64,000 nucleotides of DNA from contig NC_133528.1 of assembly GCF_048544455.1 (NCBI RefSeq), forward strand, positions 46,088,002-46,152,001, given 5' to 3'. The notes below the pieces were generated by a model that was given only the letters and a program-made list of their open reading frames with translations, was not told the DNA's origin and searched no databases. This stretch comes from Silene latifolia (lineage: Eukaryota; Streptophyta; Magnoliopsida; Caryophyllales; Caryophyllaceae). The position numbers were made by a program, and so were the translations under genes. Below, piece by piece: positions 11,089-24,050 of the stretch (positions are counted from its first letter, which is position 1; every line of letters starts with the position of its first letter).

Positions 11089-11184
11089 GAAGCTGCCGAA
11101 GCTTTGAATCGTATAATTCTTCCGTCTTTTCTCGTCGCTTCTCCTAAAACTCCTAAAATAAATTTTCAAGAGAAAATTATCATC

Positions 11185-12752
<1,568 letters not shown>

Positions 12753-13292
12753 CCCAAGTCTTAGTTATTATTATTTGATTATTATTATTATTGTTGTAAT
12801 AAAAAGGAGGGATTTTTAGAATCCTAGCCTATCTATTTTTATTATTTGTCGTACTATTATTATTAGAAATTGAATGAAATAAAAGAGGTTATGTGGTTAT
12901 GAAACCGTTGGCATTTTCTTTAATTATTCTTGTCGAATTTCAGATGCGATGCAAATGTCCTTCTATTTACATTTATTTTATATATAATGGCGGGTTGAAC
13001 CCGGTGAAGGATTGCCTACGTATTCACTTAAAGAAAGCGAAATCAAACCCTTGCGCGTAGTTCGAGTAAATGTAAAAGAATAATTGTTCGAAGCAAGAGC
13101 TTATAATGAACATAGAAAACAAGCATGAGCTTTACTTACTCTGGAGGTGCGAATTTAGTTTGTTTGATGACATGAGGATGACAAGTTTGCCAAGATGCGA
13201 GAGCATAGTGACATTCAAATGGGCCAGGGGCCGTTTATTTAGTGCCACAAGAGCGACACGTGGGTTTACGCGAGGCGCGTTTCTGTTCTATC
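12753..13292. other. Region between the antisense gene and integrase in Tat1
   Basis: This is the 3' flank of the antisense gene, AT-rich with short TTATTA repeats and AATAAA-like signals near 12797 and 12870. A block at 13011-13065 (ATTGCCTACGTATTC .. AATCAAACCC .. CGTAGTTCGAG) is conserved in Tat3. No further gene is seen. Confidence 0.6.
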
Positions 13293-14330
13293 CTAGGCAT
13301 AGTACCGTTTCAGTTGGTCGAGATTTGTGGGGTTTGAAAACTCATTTCCATCCAGGTCTGTGATTCTAACCGCACCCCCTGGGAGTATGGATTTGACTAA
13401 ATATGGTCCGGCCCAATTAGGTTTGAACTTCCCTCTCGGGTCGACAGGTAAAAGAGCTCTAACCGATTTGAGAACTAAATCTCCTTCTTTGACGTTTCTT
13501 GGCCTAACCCTTTTGTTGAAAGCTCGTTTGATACGTGCTTGATATGTTTGGACATTATGTAAGGCACGTAGCCTACGTTCATCCAAGAGGATGAGTTCTT
13601 CGTATCTATCCCTTTTCCAATCGGCTTCCGGGATTTGACTTTCTAGCAGAATACGCAAGGATGGTATTTCTAGCTCAACTGGTTGTACGGCTTCCATGCC
13701 GTAGGTCAAATAGAAAGGAGTAGCCCCGGTGGGCGTCTGATCGATGTACGATACCCCCACAAAGCGAAGGGTATTTTGCTTGGCCAATCTCTATAATTGT
13801 CAGGCATCTTCTTGAGGATCGTGACGACATTTTTGTTAGCCGCCTCTACCGCGCCGTTAGTACGTGGTCGATAGGGCGAGGAGTGATGATGCTTGATCTT
13901 GTACTTGGCTAGCAATTGTTCGGTTTCGGCTTGGAAGTGGGACCCATTATCGCTAATGATCTCATGCGGGCAACCATATCGACAGATGATGTTGTTTTGT
14001 ATGAACTTTGCCACATTTTTAGCCGTAAGAGCGGTGTAGGAAGCCGCTTCTACCCACTTGGTGAAGTAGTCAATCGCTACTAGGATGAAACAGTGACCTC
14101 CTGTTCGGTGGGGTTATTTTCCCAATTATATCAATTCCCCATGCGGAGAATGGCCAAGGAGATGTCATTGTGTAGAGCAACGAAGGAGGGACGTGTTGTA
14201 CGTTCCCGAAGATTTGTGATTGTGGCAATGCCTCACATATTTGATGCAATCGGATTCCATTGTGGTCCAATAGTACCCTAGACGTGTGATTTTCTTTGCC
14301 ATCATAGGCCCACTCATGTGAGGACCGCAT
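13293..14330 (-). pseudogene. Tat1 integrase
   Basis: The enzyme inserts retroelement DNA. Its zinc-binding part (KKITRLGYYWTTMESDC, YVRHCHN) lies at the end of the upstream frame, near 14200-14330. The catalytic core has WGIDIIGKI (first D), EIISDNGSHF (second D) and TNGAVEAANK (E), in the usual order. The C-terminal part contains GKFKPNWAGPYLV, the GPY/F motif of Ty3/gypsy integrases, and stops with LDQLKRYYA at 13293. The core is divided among three reading frames, with slips near 14205, 14050 and 13745-13785. As read it would not give a whole enzyme. The Tat3 copy at 58216-59576 is less damaged. Sequence error at some of these slips cannot be excluded because the LTRs are young. Confidence 0.88.
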
Positions 14331-17300
14331 TCTCCGTCGTGGACTTCTTCCATTACTTTTCGTGCCTGTGAATGATCAAGGCAACGTAGGACTACACCAA
14401 GAGGTGTTCTTTTGTACAATTCTCCTTGCATCAGGATGTATTGGGAAGCTAGTAGGCGTATAGCTCGTTGTCCCCTTTTGTCCATTTCTGGCGGATAGGT
14501 ACCGTTAAGCTTGAAGTTTAGGATTGCTTGGAACCAGGGTTCTTGTGCGATTTCTTCTTCATCGGTAATTTGATGGACATACGCTGGCTCCGACCGTCGT
14601 TCGATACACAAAGGCATTTCCATCATGTAATCTGGCATGTTTATCAAAGATGCAAGTTTCGCAAGAGCGTCTGCAAATTGATTTTCCTCTCGAGGTAGGT
14701 GTAAGTAGGTTACATGATCAAAGAATTGAGCCACTTGGTCTATCCTGGCCTGATAGGGTGCAAGGCTTTCACTTCGGATTTTCCAGGATCCCGTAATTTG
14801 GTTGATGATCAGTGACGAATCCCCATGCACTCGTAGGTTTTTGATACCTAAGCTAACTGCCGCTTGTAGTCCAATGAGACAAGCTTCATACTCTGCAGCG
14901 TTGTTTGTCACCTCGAAGTCGAGTTTGACAGCAATCGGTGTATGCTCACCTTCAGGAGAAATGAGCAACACTCCTATCCCAAATCCTCTTAGGTTTGATG
15001 CTCCATCAAAGTATAGATCCCAAGACTCTACATCGGTTTGAAGTATATCCTCGTCGGGAAATGACCAAGTATCTATGGTTTGCGCGTCGTTGATGGGATT
15101 TTCTGCGAAGAATTCGGCGACGGCGCGACCCTTTATTACTTTCAGTGGCACGTATTTGAGGTCAAATTCGGAGAGCATCATGGTCCATCTTGCCAGACGT
15201 CCGTTGAGAACGGGTTTCTCGAAGAGGTATTTGACTGGATCCATTTTGGAGAATATCTTGTGAGTAGCTAAGCATGTAATGACGTAGCTTCTTTGTTGCC
15301 CACACAAGAGCGAGGCATGTCTTTTCGAGTTGTGAATATTTGCACTCGTATTCCAAGAACTTCTTACTTAGATAGTAAATAGCTCTTTCTTCACTTCCTA
15401 CAGTTTGAGCTAGCATAGCACCCATGGCAGTTTCAGTTACTGTGAGATATAAACCAAGAGGTTGATCTCGTTGTGGTGGCATGAGCACTGGTGGTTTAGC
15501 CAATATCTCCTTGATTCTGTCGAATGCCTTTTTTGATCGTCGTCCCACATGGTGTGGTCTGTTTTCTTGAGCTTCTTGAAGATAGGCTCGCAAATCATCG
15601 TAAGTTTCGATATGAATCGACTTATGTATTGCACTTTTCCGGGAATCCCCGACTTCTTTTTCTGTTTGAGGTTGTGGCATTTCGATCAGAGCTTTGATTT
15701 TGGAAGGATCTATTTCTATGCCTCGTTGGCTAACGACGTACCCTAGGAGTTTGCCAGATGTCACCCCGAATGTGCACTTTTGAGGGTTGAGTCTCATATT
15801 GTACTTCCGTAGCCTTGCGAAGAACTTGCGAAGGTTCGCAATATGTCCCTCTCTTTCCTTGGATTTGACAATCATGTCGTCTACATATACCTCGACTTCC
15901 TTGTGCATCATGTCATGTAGAAGTGTAGTCGCGGTGCGTTGGTATGTAGCTCCGGCGTTGATCAATCCGAACGGCATTACTGTATAGCAATAGGTTCCCC
16001 ATTGGGTGACGAACGCGGTCTTATGCATGTCTTCCATGGCCATTTTGATTTGGTTGTAACCCGCGTATCCATCCATGAAGGATAATAATGCATGGTCTGC
16101 AGTATTGTCTACCAATATGTCGATGTGAGGTAGAGGGAAGTCGTCTTTTGGGCTTGCTTTGTTCAAATCCCTAAAGTCAACACAAACTCGGATTCTCCCA
16201 TCCTTTTTGGGCACGGGTACTATGTTAGCTACCCAGTCAGAATACTCGGAAACTTTGATGAACCCGGCTTTGAATTGTTTGTCAACTTCTTCCTTAATCT
16301 TCAGAGCCCACTCTGTTCTCATTCGTCGAAGCTTCTGTTTCACAGGTTTGAAACCTGGCTTAATCGGAATCCTATGTTCGGCGATATCCCTGTCGATCCC
16401 TGGCATGTCTTTGTAGGACCAAGCGAAAACGTCTTTGAATTCATTTAGGAGGTCTATGAAATCGGTTCTTTCGGTTGAGCTCAAGGTAGTCCCTATCCTA
16501 AGTTCTTTGGGTTCTAGTTCGGTTCCAACATTGATGGGTTCGGTGTCCTCAATTACGAGTCCCCCTTCCCCTTCCTGTAGTATTTCTTTGGCTACGTAGG
16601 GAGGTATTTCGGTCAAGTCTGGGTCTTGGTCATCCTCAGTATCATCATAAACAGAATTGCACTCAAGATAACGCAAAGAGTAAGCGGAACCTGATTTATT
16701 CATATTAAGATTTGAGTAAAGTTGAAACAAAGAAGCCAACTGATCCAAGGATAGTGGCGGCAAAGGGACAGTAATTGGGGCATTTCCCGAACTACTGTGA
16801 CTACTCGAAAATAAGCTAGGAGAAACGAGGGGAGTGGGGATGACGACAGGAGTAGACTCTCTAATGACTTCTCTAGACTCTGACTCTGACTCCGACTCGA
16901 ATTCGTCGTCTTCTGGTTCTTCTTTGAACATCTCTCCTTCTCCGGTGGTGAGCTTGAAGAGTCTTCCTTGACTGTTGGTCCATTTGATTGATTTTCTCCA
17001 CCCTTTCTCGCCGCTTGGTGTCGATTTCGTGATCAATGCGGTGGGGTTGAAGCGATCGTCTTGAAGTATCGTAGTAATGATCTCATCCTGCGCGGCCCTA
17101 ACAAATCGGTCCTCTCCAAACAGGAGGCTAACAGCTTGTTCGTCTAAGCAAGGTGCTTGACGGGTTTTGACGGTAGGAACCGTTTCTGGAGGGATGAAGT
17201 AGCAATCGTGAAAGATCTCGATTCCGGCTAACTTCTTCTCGAGGTAATGCCAAGGTTCGGGAAATCCATGAAAGAGTTCCGAACTTCCTTCTTGAACGAA

Positions 17301-17390
17301 GTATCCATTGAGGGTAGGAAGATATGGCCTCATTTGGACTCCTACATACTTGCGGTTTTGGACTTGGGCGAGCATTTCAAGAACTTTCAC
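14165..17390 (-). pseudogene. Tat1 reverse transcriptase and dual RNase H region
   Basis: This part of pol copies the RNA genome. The RT domain shows VCVDFRDLNKASPKDDFPLP, LSFMDGYAGYNQIKM, TVMPFGLINAGATYQR and the catalytic VYVDDMIVKS. After it come a Ty3-type RNase H relic (TCLALVWATKKLRHYML) and then a second RNase H with acidic residues in DLYFDGASN, NNAAEYEACL and VHGDSSLI. A second RNase H is typical of the Tat lineage. The N-terminal 250 residues are a low-complexity linker (serine/glutamate-rich around 16870). The frame is broken near 15265 and shows a compensated double slip between about 15650 and 15535, where the alternative frame reads MQYISRFISKLTMICEPIF. It overlaps the protease frame at 17387-17390 in a different frame. 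Confidence 0.9.
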
Positions 17391-18898
17391 GTTGTGGGTT
17401 TGTACCCTAGTCCAAGTGGTATTCTCGATGAGTTGCCTTTCTTGTATGGCGCGAAGGTGTTTTTCCGAACTGGGTTCAAAGGCATTCCAGGGAAGTATCC
17501 CTGGTTTTTGAGAATGTGGTTAACCACCAAGTTGGAGTAGGGATTATAGTATAAGGGCGCCAACTCACTTTCTATGACATTTACACTTTGGAAGCCCCCA
17601 AGTTCGTATATGGGATCCGCAAGGACTTGATTATTTGATTGCTTCTCGATTATGGCCTTAATGGGTGACGAAGTGATTGTCACAACTTTGCCATTTAGTG
17701 GGATCTTGATCTTTTGATGAAGGGTGGATGTTACTGCTTTAGAAGCGTGAATCCAAGGCCTTCCCAGAAGTATGTTAAATGAAGCTTCGATGTCCACTAT
17801 TTGGAAGTTAACCTTTCGTTCGATTGGTCCCGTTGCTATGGTCAGGTTAGCAAGTCCTACCACTTTTCGTCGTGTACCGTCATATGCACGTACACCTTGA
17901 TTTGTAGGAGTCCAGTCCGACTCTCTCATGCCTAGTTTGTGTGCCGTTTTGAGGGGTATGACGTTGACCGCGGAGCCATCATCTACCAAGGTCATGGGCA
18001 CATTCTTCTTTAGACAGATGACGGTGATGTATAGAGCAAGGTTGTGACTGGCGCCAAAAGGTGGCAAGTCTTCATCCGAGAAAGTAACAGGGTTACTTAG
18101 TTTCGGGGATTCTTGGAAGACCAAGTTGACTACATCTTCAGGAGTAGAGTTGTGTGCCACATTCAATTTGGCCAAAGCTTGCAGTAAAGCTTGGCGGTGT
18201 GGAAATGAGCTTGCCACTAGTTGCCAGACCGAAAGATCAGCCTTGGTTTTTTGTAATTGCTTGAGCAAATGGTCAGTGGGGTCATCTTCGTTGTCATTTG
18301 GTGTGATGACATTGGTGGGACCGTTTTGAGTAGTGCTTTGGTATGGACGACCCGAGCGAGTTAGGTGATCCACATCTTGGTCTTCGCCATTTTGGACTAT
18401 TTCTTTGACTAAAGAGTTTTCAATGAGATATTCGTCTTCATCGTCATCGGCCCAAACTCCATTGATCGCGGCTAGTTCCCTCATCCTCATGATGTCACTT
18501 TCTAGTTGTATGATTTGATCGACTAGTTTATCGACCGTGGTGATGACTTCTTGCATAGTAGCATTTTGAGAGAAGATCAATGGTACGCGTTCTTTAGGTG
18601 TTGCATTGGGATCGCGCAAGATCATTACCATGCTTTCTAATTCCCACACTTGTCTATCTACACTCCTTGCCCAGGCGATGAAGTCGGAAATGGTAGGGGA
18701 GATGGTAGAGTAGAGTCTTTCTTTCTCAATTGCATGGATTTCATCCTCGGCGGGAGAAATGAGATGTGAGCAATCTAAGGTAGATTCATCACTTGTAATC
18801 ACTAGAACTCCAAGAGGATTCTGAGTGTTATTAGGCTTACCTCCTGGTGGAATTGGAAGTCGGCCATCTTCGATCATATCTTGAAGCACGTGTTTCAA
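17387..18898 (-). CDS. Tat1 retropepsin-type protease region
   Basis: This is the continuation of gag in the same frame. It includes the rest of the nucleocapsid-to-protease linker and an aspartic protease domain. The active-site loop reads MTLVDDGSAVNVIPL, followed by a hydrophobic flap-side block (RKVNFQIVDIEASFNILLGR) and PWIHASKAV, the arrangement seen in Tat3 (VDDGSAVNVLPL, SFNILLGRPWIH). It processes the Gag-Pol polyprotein. The acidic stretch INGVWADDDEDEYL is shared with Tat3 (INGVWADYEDDIYL). The start given is the first methionine after an in-frame stop at 18998-19000 and is probably not a real start, since gag and protease share one frame. It ends at 17387, where RT continues in another frame. 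Confidence 0.8.
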   Translation of the reverse strand: MKHVLQDMIEDGRLPIPPGGKPNNTQNPLGVLVITSDESTLDCSHLISPAEDEIHAIEKERLYSTISPTISDFIAWARSVDRQVWELESMVMILRDPNATPKERVPLIFSQNATMQEVITTVDKLVDQIIQLESDIMRMRELAAINGVWADDDEDEYLIENSLVKEIVQNGEDQDVDHLTRSGRPYQSTTQNGPTNVITPNDNEDDPTDHLLKQLQKTKADLSVWQLVASSFPHRQALLQALAKLNVAHNSTPEDVVNLVFQESPKLSNPVTFSDEDLPPFGASHNLALYITVICLKKNVPMTLVDDGSAVNVIPLKTAHKLGMRESDWTPTNQGVRAYDGTRRKVVGLANLTIATGPIERKVNFQIVDIEASFNILLGRPWIHASKAVTSTLHQKIKIPLNGKVVTITSSPIKAIIEKQSNNQVLADPIYELGGFQSVNVIESELAPLYYNPYSNLVVNHILKNQGYFPGMPLNPVRKNTFAPYKKGNSSRIPLGLGYKPTT

Positions 18899-18997
18899 CT
18901 TGTAGCATTTTTCGGTGTCGTGTCCCTTACCCCTATGGTATTCACAGTAGGAATTTTCGTCCCAGAATTTGGACTTCCTTTCGGGCTCGGGAGTAGG

Positions 18998-20071
18998 TCA
19001 AATGGGTTGGAGTTTGCCTTGCTTCACTAGCCTTTTTAGAGCATTGGAGTATGTATCCCCAAGGTTTGTGAACTTCCTTGGTGGGCTAGTTTTCTTGGAT
19101 GGTTCGAGAAGGTTAACTTCGTCGGTCTTGCTAGTAGAGCCGTATGAACGACTTGTGGACCCTTGATATCCTCGACCTACCGTTTTGGACAAGAGTCCTT
19201 TGCGGATGTCATCTTCAATTCGTGTCCCTAACACGGTTAAGTCTTTGAAAGTCTTGATGTTTTGATATCTCAAATGGTTGGCATATATGGGCTTGAGATT
19301 GTCCACGAATTTCTCCACAAGAGTGGCCTCATCCGGGCGTTCTACTAGTTGAGTACTAGTCTTCCTCCACCTACTTAGAAAGTCGGTGAATCCTTCTTTG
19401 TCATTCTGGGTAAGAACCTCTAGAGTGCGCATATTGACTTGGATCTCGGCATTATCCGCGTATTGTTTTGAGAATTCGATCGCGGCGTCCTCCCAAGTAG
19501 CGACCTTTTTGTGATCTAAAGTGTAGAACCATTGCTTTGGGATGGTGTCGAGAGATGAAGGAAAGATCCTTAAGAACATCTCGGGTTTGATGCCTTTGAT
19601 AGACATGTAATCCTTGAAGGCACGGATATGGTTCAAAGGGTTCTCATGTCCCTTGAACTTAGGGATATCCGTCATGCTAAAGTTAGTGGGCAATTTGGAA
19701 TTGACGGCTTCATACTTACGATTGTTCTCCTTGTAAATGTCATCCCCCTTAAGGTACATCAATTGCTCCTCTAGGTATTGGAGCCTTTTCTCAGCTGCGG
19801 TCGTCCCCATGAGAGGATTCTCATCCTTAGACTCGTCATCGGAAAATTGTAGTACTTCACCTTTAATGGGAGGCAACCTTCCCTCTACGTCAAAGATACG
19901 GCCTTCGATGAGCTCGAGGCGGTCATAGGTTTGGTTTTGGGTAACTTGCATTTGGGCTAGCGCTGCTAGGATTCGATCATTACTTTCTTGAATTTGCTGG
20001 AGGTTCGTATCATCACTTGACCCAGGCATCTTGAAAACTGAGTAAGAGATCGGCGACGAATCAAAACACAA
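18998..20071 (-). CDS. Tat1 gag
   Basis: This is the capsid/nucleocapsid polyprotein of the element. The likely start is the methionine at about 20029 (MPGSSDDTN) rather than the one at 20071. It has a helical N-terminus, then the retrotransposon gag core: FKGHENPLNHIRAFKDYMS, LDTIPKQWFYTL, WEDAAIEFSKQY and FTDFLSRWRKTSTQL. The frame ends in a TGA at 18998-19000 within LQPI*PTPEPERK. Immediately after it, in the same frame, comes the knuckle-like CEYHRGKGHDTEKC (C-x2-H-x4-H-x4-C). Tat3 has glycine where Tat1 has the stop (LNPIGPTPDPP), so this looks like one nonsense change (or a sequence error), not a natural gag end. The leader and PBS lie just upstream. Confidence 0.88.
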   Translation of the reverse strand: MCFDSSPISYSVFKMPGSSDDTNLQQIQESNDRILAALAQMQVTQNQTYDRLELIEGRIFDVEGRLPPIKGEVLQFSDDESKDENPLMGTTAAEKRLQYLEEQLMYLKGDDIYKENNRKYEAVNSKLPTNFSMTDIPKFKGHENPLNHIRAFKDYMSIKGIKPEMFLRIFPSSLDTIPKQWFYTLDHKKVATWEDAAIEFSKQYADNAEIQVNMRTLEVLTQNDKEGFTDFLSRWRKTSTQLVERPDEATLVEKFVDNLKPIYANHLRYQNIKTFKDLTVLGTRIEDDIRKGLLSKTVGRGYQGSTSRSYGSTSKTDEVNLLEPSKKTSPPRKFTNLGDTYSNALKRLVKQGKLQPI

Positions 20072-20806
20072 TCGACCATTCTATCACACTTGCTAAAAGA
20101 GGAAAAGTTTTGACTCGTGAAGTGGGTGTGTGCCACTTGTGTTGAGTGAGTTTTGAAGAAAGACAAGGTCTTTGAAAATGTGTGTCCTAGCCAACTGTAG
20201 TGTAGTTGTAGGAGTGGACTCGAAGTGAGGTTTTGAAATGGGCTTGTGGCCCGAATTTTGACGCGACAAACGGACAGAGTTTTGACCGGATTTTGCGCTA
20301 ATTGAAGGCCTTTATTTCGAAATTCTTGATTTAAAATTGGGTTTTGATTTTTGAAAATTTGTCATAGTTTTGTTTAGAAATGGTGATCATGTAGAGTTTT
20401 ACACATTTATACAGGCATTATAACGGGATGCTGAGTGCTTTTAGAAGGGTTTTGGTTTAAAGGGTGGGTTGCCATACCGAACCATCAAACCCGAAGTCTG
20501 TGGAGAGGCTCGTGCCAAACAAGAGTAAGGCCGATTCCTAGTCCATTTCCTCAAGTAGTGAAGGCCCTTGATACAAACAAGAGTAAGCATCATGGTATGG
20601 ATGACGTCAACCGCTATCCATCCTTAGGCCCAAATAGGAATTAGGACCGTTTAGACGGGACGATTGGTCGAATAGGTTGGGTTGGGCCTAGGAAGGCCGA
20701 ATTAAACGGTCTAGGAAGACCGAGTTATGAAAACCGACAATTGTCTTGTACAAACTTATTCCCTAACCTTGTTCAAGTTTCATCCTAGCTACACGTAAGT
20801 GTATAA
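20072..20806 (-). other. Tat1 untranslated leader
   Basis: This non-coding stretch separates the PBS from gag and is shared with Tat2 (2273-3039). It contains two copies of 'acaaacaagagtaag', at about 20515 and 20573. RNA packaging and dimerisation signals are expected here but none can be pinpointed. Confidence 0.7.
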
Positions 20807-20824
20807 TCCCCAGCGGAGTCGCCA
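20807..20824 (-). other. Primer-binding site of Tat1
   Basis: On the element strand TGGCGACTCCGCTGGGGA follows the 5' LTR after a 3-base spacer (20825-20827). It is identical to the Tat2 site at 2255-2272. Confidence 0.92.
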
Positions 20825-20827
20825 AAC

Positions 20828-23431
20828 TGTGGACAGCGGGCCGCCCACGGGGGCGCTTGGGAGTGAAGGGGCTTCGAAAACAAGCGTTTGCATTTTGTAT
20901 GGAGTCGCCACCAATTTTTATGGGAAATTGGAACCGTTCGAATACCTCGTGTCATGTCAAGACACAAAGTAGTGACATGAACACTAAGCAATCGTTACCC
21001 TTAGCATTCTATGTCTAGAATGACTCTCGCGGATGCCAATGAACACGGGTGCTCACGGAGATCTGGAGTAAGGGGTGAGGGTACGTATTAGGAAGCTCTT
21101 TTGATCGAACACCTAATCCCGCCCGCCTCGATAGCGGCCTCTACTAATGATTAGGGAAGTTATTCGTACTTGATATATCGTCGGCTATATGCATGCAATG
21201 CAACATCCAATAGATTAATCCTAACATGTGAAATTAGCTAAGTCGGTGAACAATTAATTAGGCAAACAATTAGGGTCGAAGTAGGATTTAATGTTCAATT
21301 ACATGTGGAAGCATACAAAACAATAAAATAAATAAAATAAATTACAATAATGGAAATTACATTAATTACATTGGATTAGGCGATTTATGTCGAAAATACC
21401 TTTAAAACGGATAATTTGATAAAAAAAGGAATAAAGAATAAAATAACAAATTAACGAACAGGAATTAGCGATATTACGAATATTAGTTAATTAATACGTA
21501 AACTAATTAATCTAGGTCAAGGCAGAAAAGGAGTTCAGGGACAGAAGTCGTCCTGGAACAAAGAAGAGACATCTTGCGCCCTTTGGAAGAGGCGCAGCAA
21601 ACGCTGCGTCTGTTCCAAGGACGAACTCTGGCTGTGAAGCCAAAACTGCAATTGTTAACGTTAATTGGTGAATTTAATGGACTGATTTAATTATTAGGCT
21701 CGGATGAAAGTGATTAATGAATTATTTGCATATGATTGAGTCATAAAACAATAAACATGGATGAGACGGAGACAAAGACAGATTAAACATGTGAAGGGTC
21801 GATGTTAATGAATGAACCAAGCAAGCGAATAATTAACTAAACATGATGAATTGACGATGAATTAATGAACAAACAGGTGAAAATATATCAACAATGAATC
21901 CCAGAAACTCAACATGAACGAATTGAATCCCTAGAACTCGAATTGAATATTAGTGACGAAAACCCGCAAATATGAATTACTTGGGATTTAAGTCGGATTA
22001 GATGAATTAAACATGTGAATGAATGATGAAATATATGATGCAATATACATGCTAATTATTATGATTTTATGACGGAGAATTAATGACGATTTAACAAACA
22101 AAACAAATAAATTTGATACGAATTGCAGAGGACGGAGGAAGAAGAAAAGAAGCAGAAGCTGCGGCGGCCTCACAAAGAGGCGCGGCAGGTGCTGCGCTCC
22201 TTTGAAGAGGCGCAGCAGTTGCTGCGTCTTTTCTCGACTGTCTGTCTACTGGAAATCCGCAAAACAGGTTTTAAAGACGGTTTTAGAAATCGGTTTTAAC
22301 GGTGTACTTTCGACATAAACCTTACAATTGTTATACAGTAATTAAATACAATAAATAAAAGGAATTATACACCCTCAGACTTACATGTTGACGGAACGAG
22401 AAGAACTAAGAAGATCGATTAGTGATGCTCGACGCGAATGCAAGGAAAGAGTGCCCTCGTAAGAGGAAAACGATTGATTAAATTAATTAGATTGATTGAG
22501 TGTAGTGGTCAAATTGGTCGGTCATGCAACGGAGAGGCTGGTACCCGGAAAGATCCGAGCTTACGTGGTCGGAAGTCCAAGCACGTAGGCGCCAATTAGT
22601 AAGAACGAAGTCTAGAATGCAAAGGGAGAAGAGAAGGGCGGACACTCGCGTGAGAAATATGAGGAACGAAAGCTCCTATTTATACTAATCACACGGAGGA
22701 ATTATGGTAAGAGTTGGATACGGAAGGAAAGATCCGGAAACAACCGACTTAGGTTAAACGCGGAAACTTGGACAAAAAGAAAGCCCTGGGAAAAGGCGCA
22801 AAGAAAAGCAGTGTGCGTCCCTTGGAAGAGGCGCAAAGACTGCCGCGTCCTTTCCGGGGTAGGTTCCTCTGCGCGTAGAAAACGCGTTTGACAGCCTGTC
22901 GTATTTTAGGCATAACTTTCTCTACAGGACTCGGAATAAGGTGATTTCGGTGGCGTTGGAAAGCTAAAAAAGAGATCTAGAACTTTCTGTGAAATAGGCC
23001 TGACCCAAAAAACTCGTTATCACCTCGTAAAACGGGCCTAAAGTTTGGGTTGTCATTTTAGCTAAATGAAATGCACATTTTGTAATGTAAACTTTATGTT
23101 TAGCCTAATGAAATGACATGAGACTCAAAATGAGATATAATCTCAACATTTTATGATATCCTAACCTTAGGTGGACAAGCACATTGCTTTGACTCGGGAT
23201 TTGACGGTTTTATGAAATGAAGACGGTTTTTGACCCGGACTCCGAATGTACTCTAATTACTGCCAAAACGACCGTATCGGCGCGTAGATGACAATTAAGA
23301 GGTAGACATTAATGTTTGAGCAATCACTTGACGATAAACTTACGAACTGTCACAAATCGTTCCGCGTACCAAACATGCGGCCCAATCATCACTGGGTGTT
23401 TTGCGAGGGGTGCAGAAACGAGGTGTCTACA
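20828..23431 (-). repeat. 5' LTR of Tat1
   Basis: The LTR is 2604 bp, TG..CA, and almost identical to 3682-6276. Differences outside the GC-rich motifs are few, for example near 21421, 22083 and 23213. Within the GC-rich motifs at about 21590, 22185-22240 and 22795-22850 the two copies differ strongly. Confidence 0.93.
22677..22684 (-). promoter_or_regulatory. TATA box of the Tat1 5' LTR (gag-pol promoter)
   Basis: The element strand reads TTAGTATAAATAGGAGCT about 750 nt into the LTR. Transcription would run leftwards into R/U5, PBS and gag. Confidence 0.6.
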
Positions 23432-23436
23432 CTATC
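23432..23436. repeat. Right target-site duplication of Tat1 (CTATC)
   Basis: It is identical to 3677-3681 and directly follows the LTR end TCTACA. Confidence 0.92.
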
Positions 23437-23600
23437 TTACACAACAACCAATCCAACTCGCAAAATACCCGGCATTCTCACCATATGGCAGCCCCGTATC
23501 TTTATCCCATTGTAAAGGATTAGGTATCTTTGAATTTATTGCTTCTAGGGAAACTCTGTGGCGCATTCGACCCGCAGTGTGTTGCAAATTATTCTCATCA
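23437..23600 (-). pseudogene. CACTA Transposase_24-type gene, N-terminal part (CACTA-1)
   Basis: On the minus strand the frame reads QWDKDTGLPYGENAGYFASW and IGCCVR just before Tat1. It parallels TWNAKGFPTGPNAKDLSTW and IGCVTR of the CACTA-2 gene near 40.2 kb. After Tat1 and one copy of CTATC are removed, the frame continues at 3681 with YVPLDTPRISEL, as in CACTA-2 (QFVPIHLGEI). A TAG codon falls exactly at the insertion point, where CACTA-2 has glutamine. It is the accessory transposase of a plant CACTA element. Upstream sequence to about 23900 is rich in GAT/GGC repeats, as is the 5' flank of the CACTA-2 gene near 40.7 kb, so this is probably the true 5' end of the gene. Confidence 0.75.
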
Positions 23601-24050
23601 CCTTAGTCATCGCCTGACGCATTTACATCATTTCTTTTCCACTTTTCGACCATATCTAAAGCATAAAGTAATAAAAAAATAATAACAATGCATACTTATT
23701 ATAACAAACAAATATCTAGAGATGAGGGTTTATTACTTCTTTAAAGAGGAGAATCCGGATTGATCTGGCGGCGGCAATGGCGATGATGACAATGACTGCG
23801 ACGACGATGGGGTAGGCTGGTGGTTGAGGGGAAGCTCAATGTTAGAGGATATTATGTGGGGGAGGGGAAGCCCAGAGTATATATGTGTGAATAATACAAC
23901 ACTTTCAAGACCTTGTTTAATGGAAAGTAATAAACACGGTATAAGAAAAAGCGTTGAATTTTGTTTCCAAATAGATAACGGTTTTGTTTGAAACCGTAAT
24001 TGATTAGTACTATCTACAACGGGTTAGAAATAACCGTTAACTTAAATATT

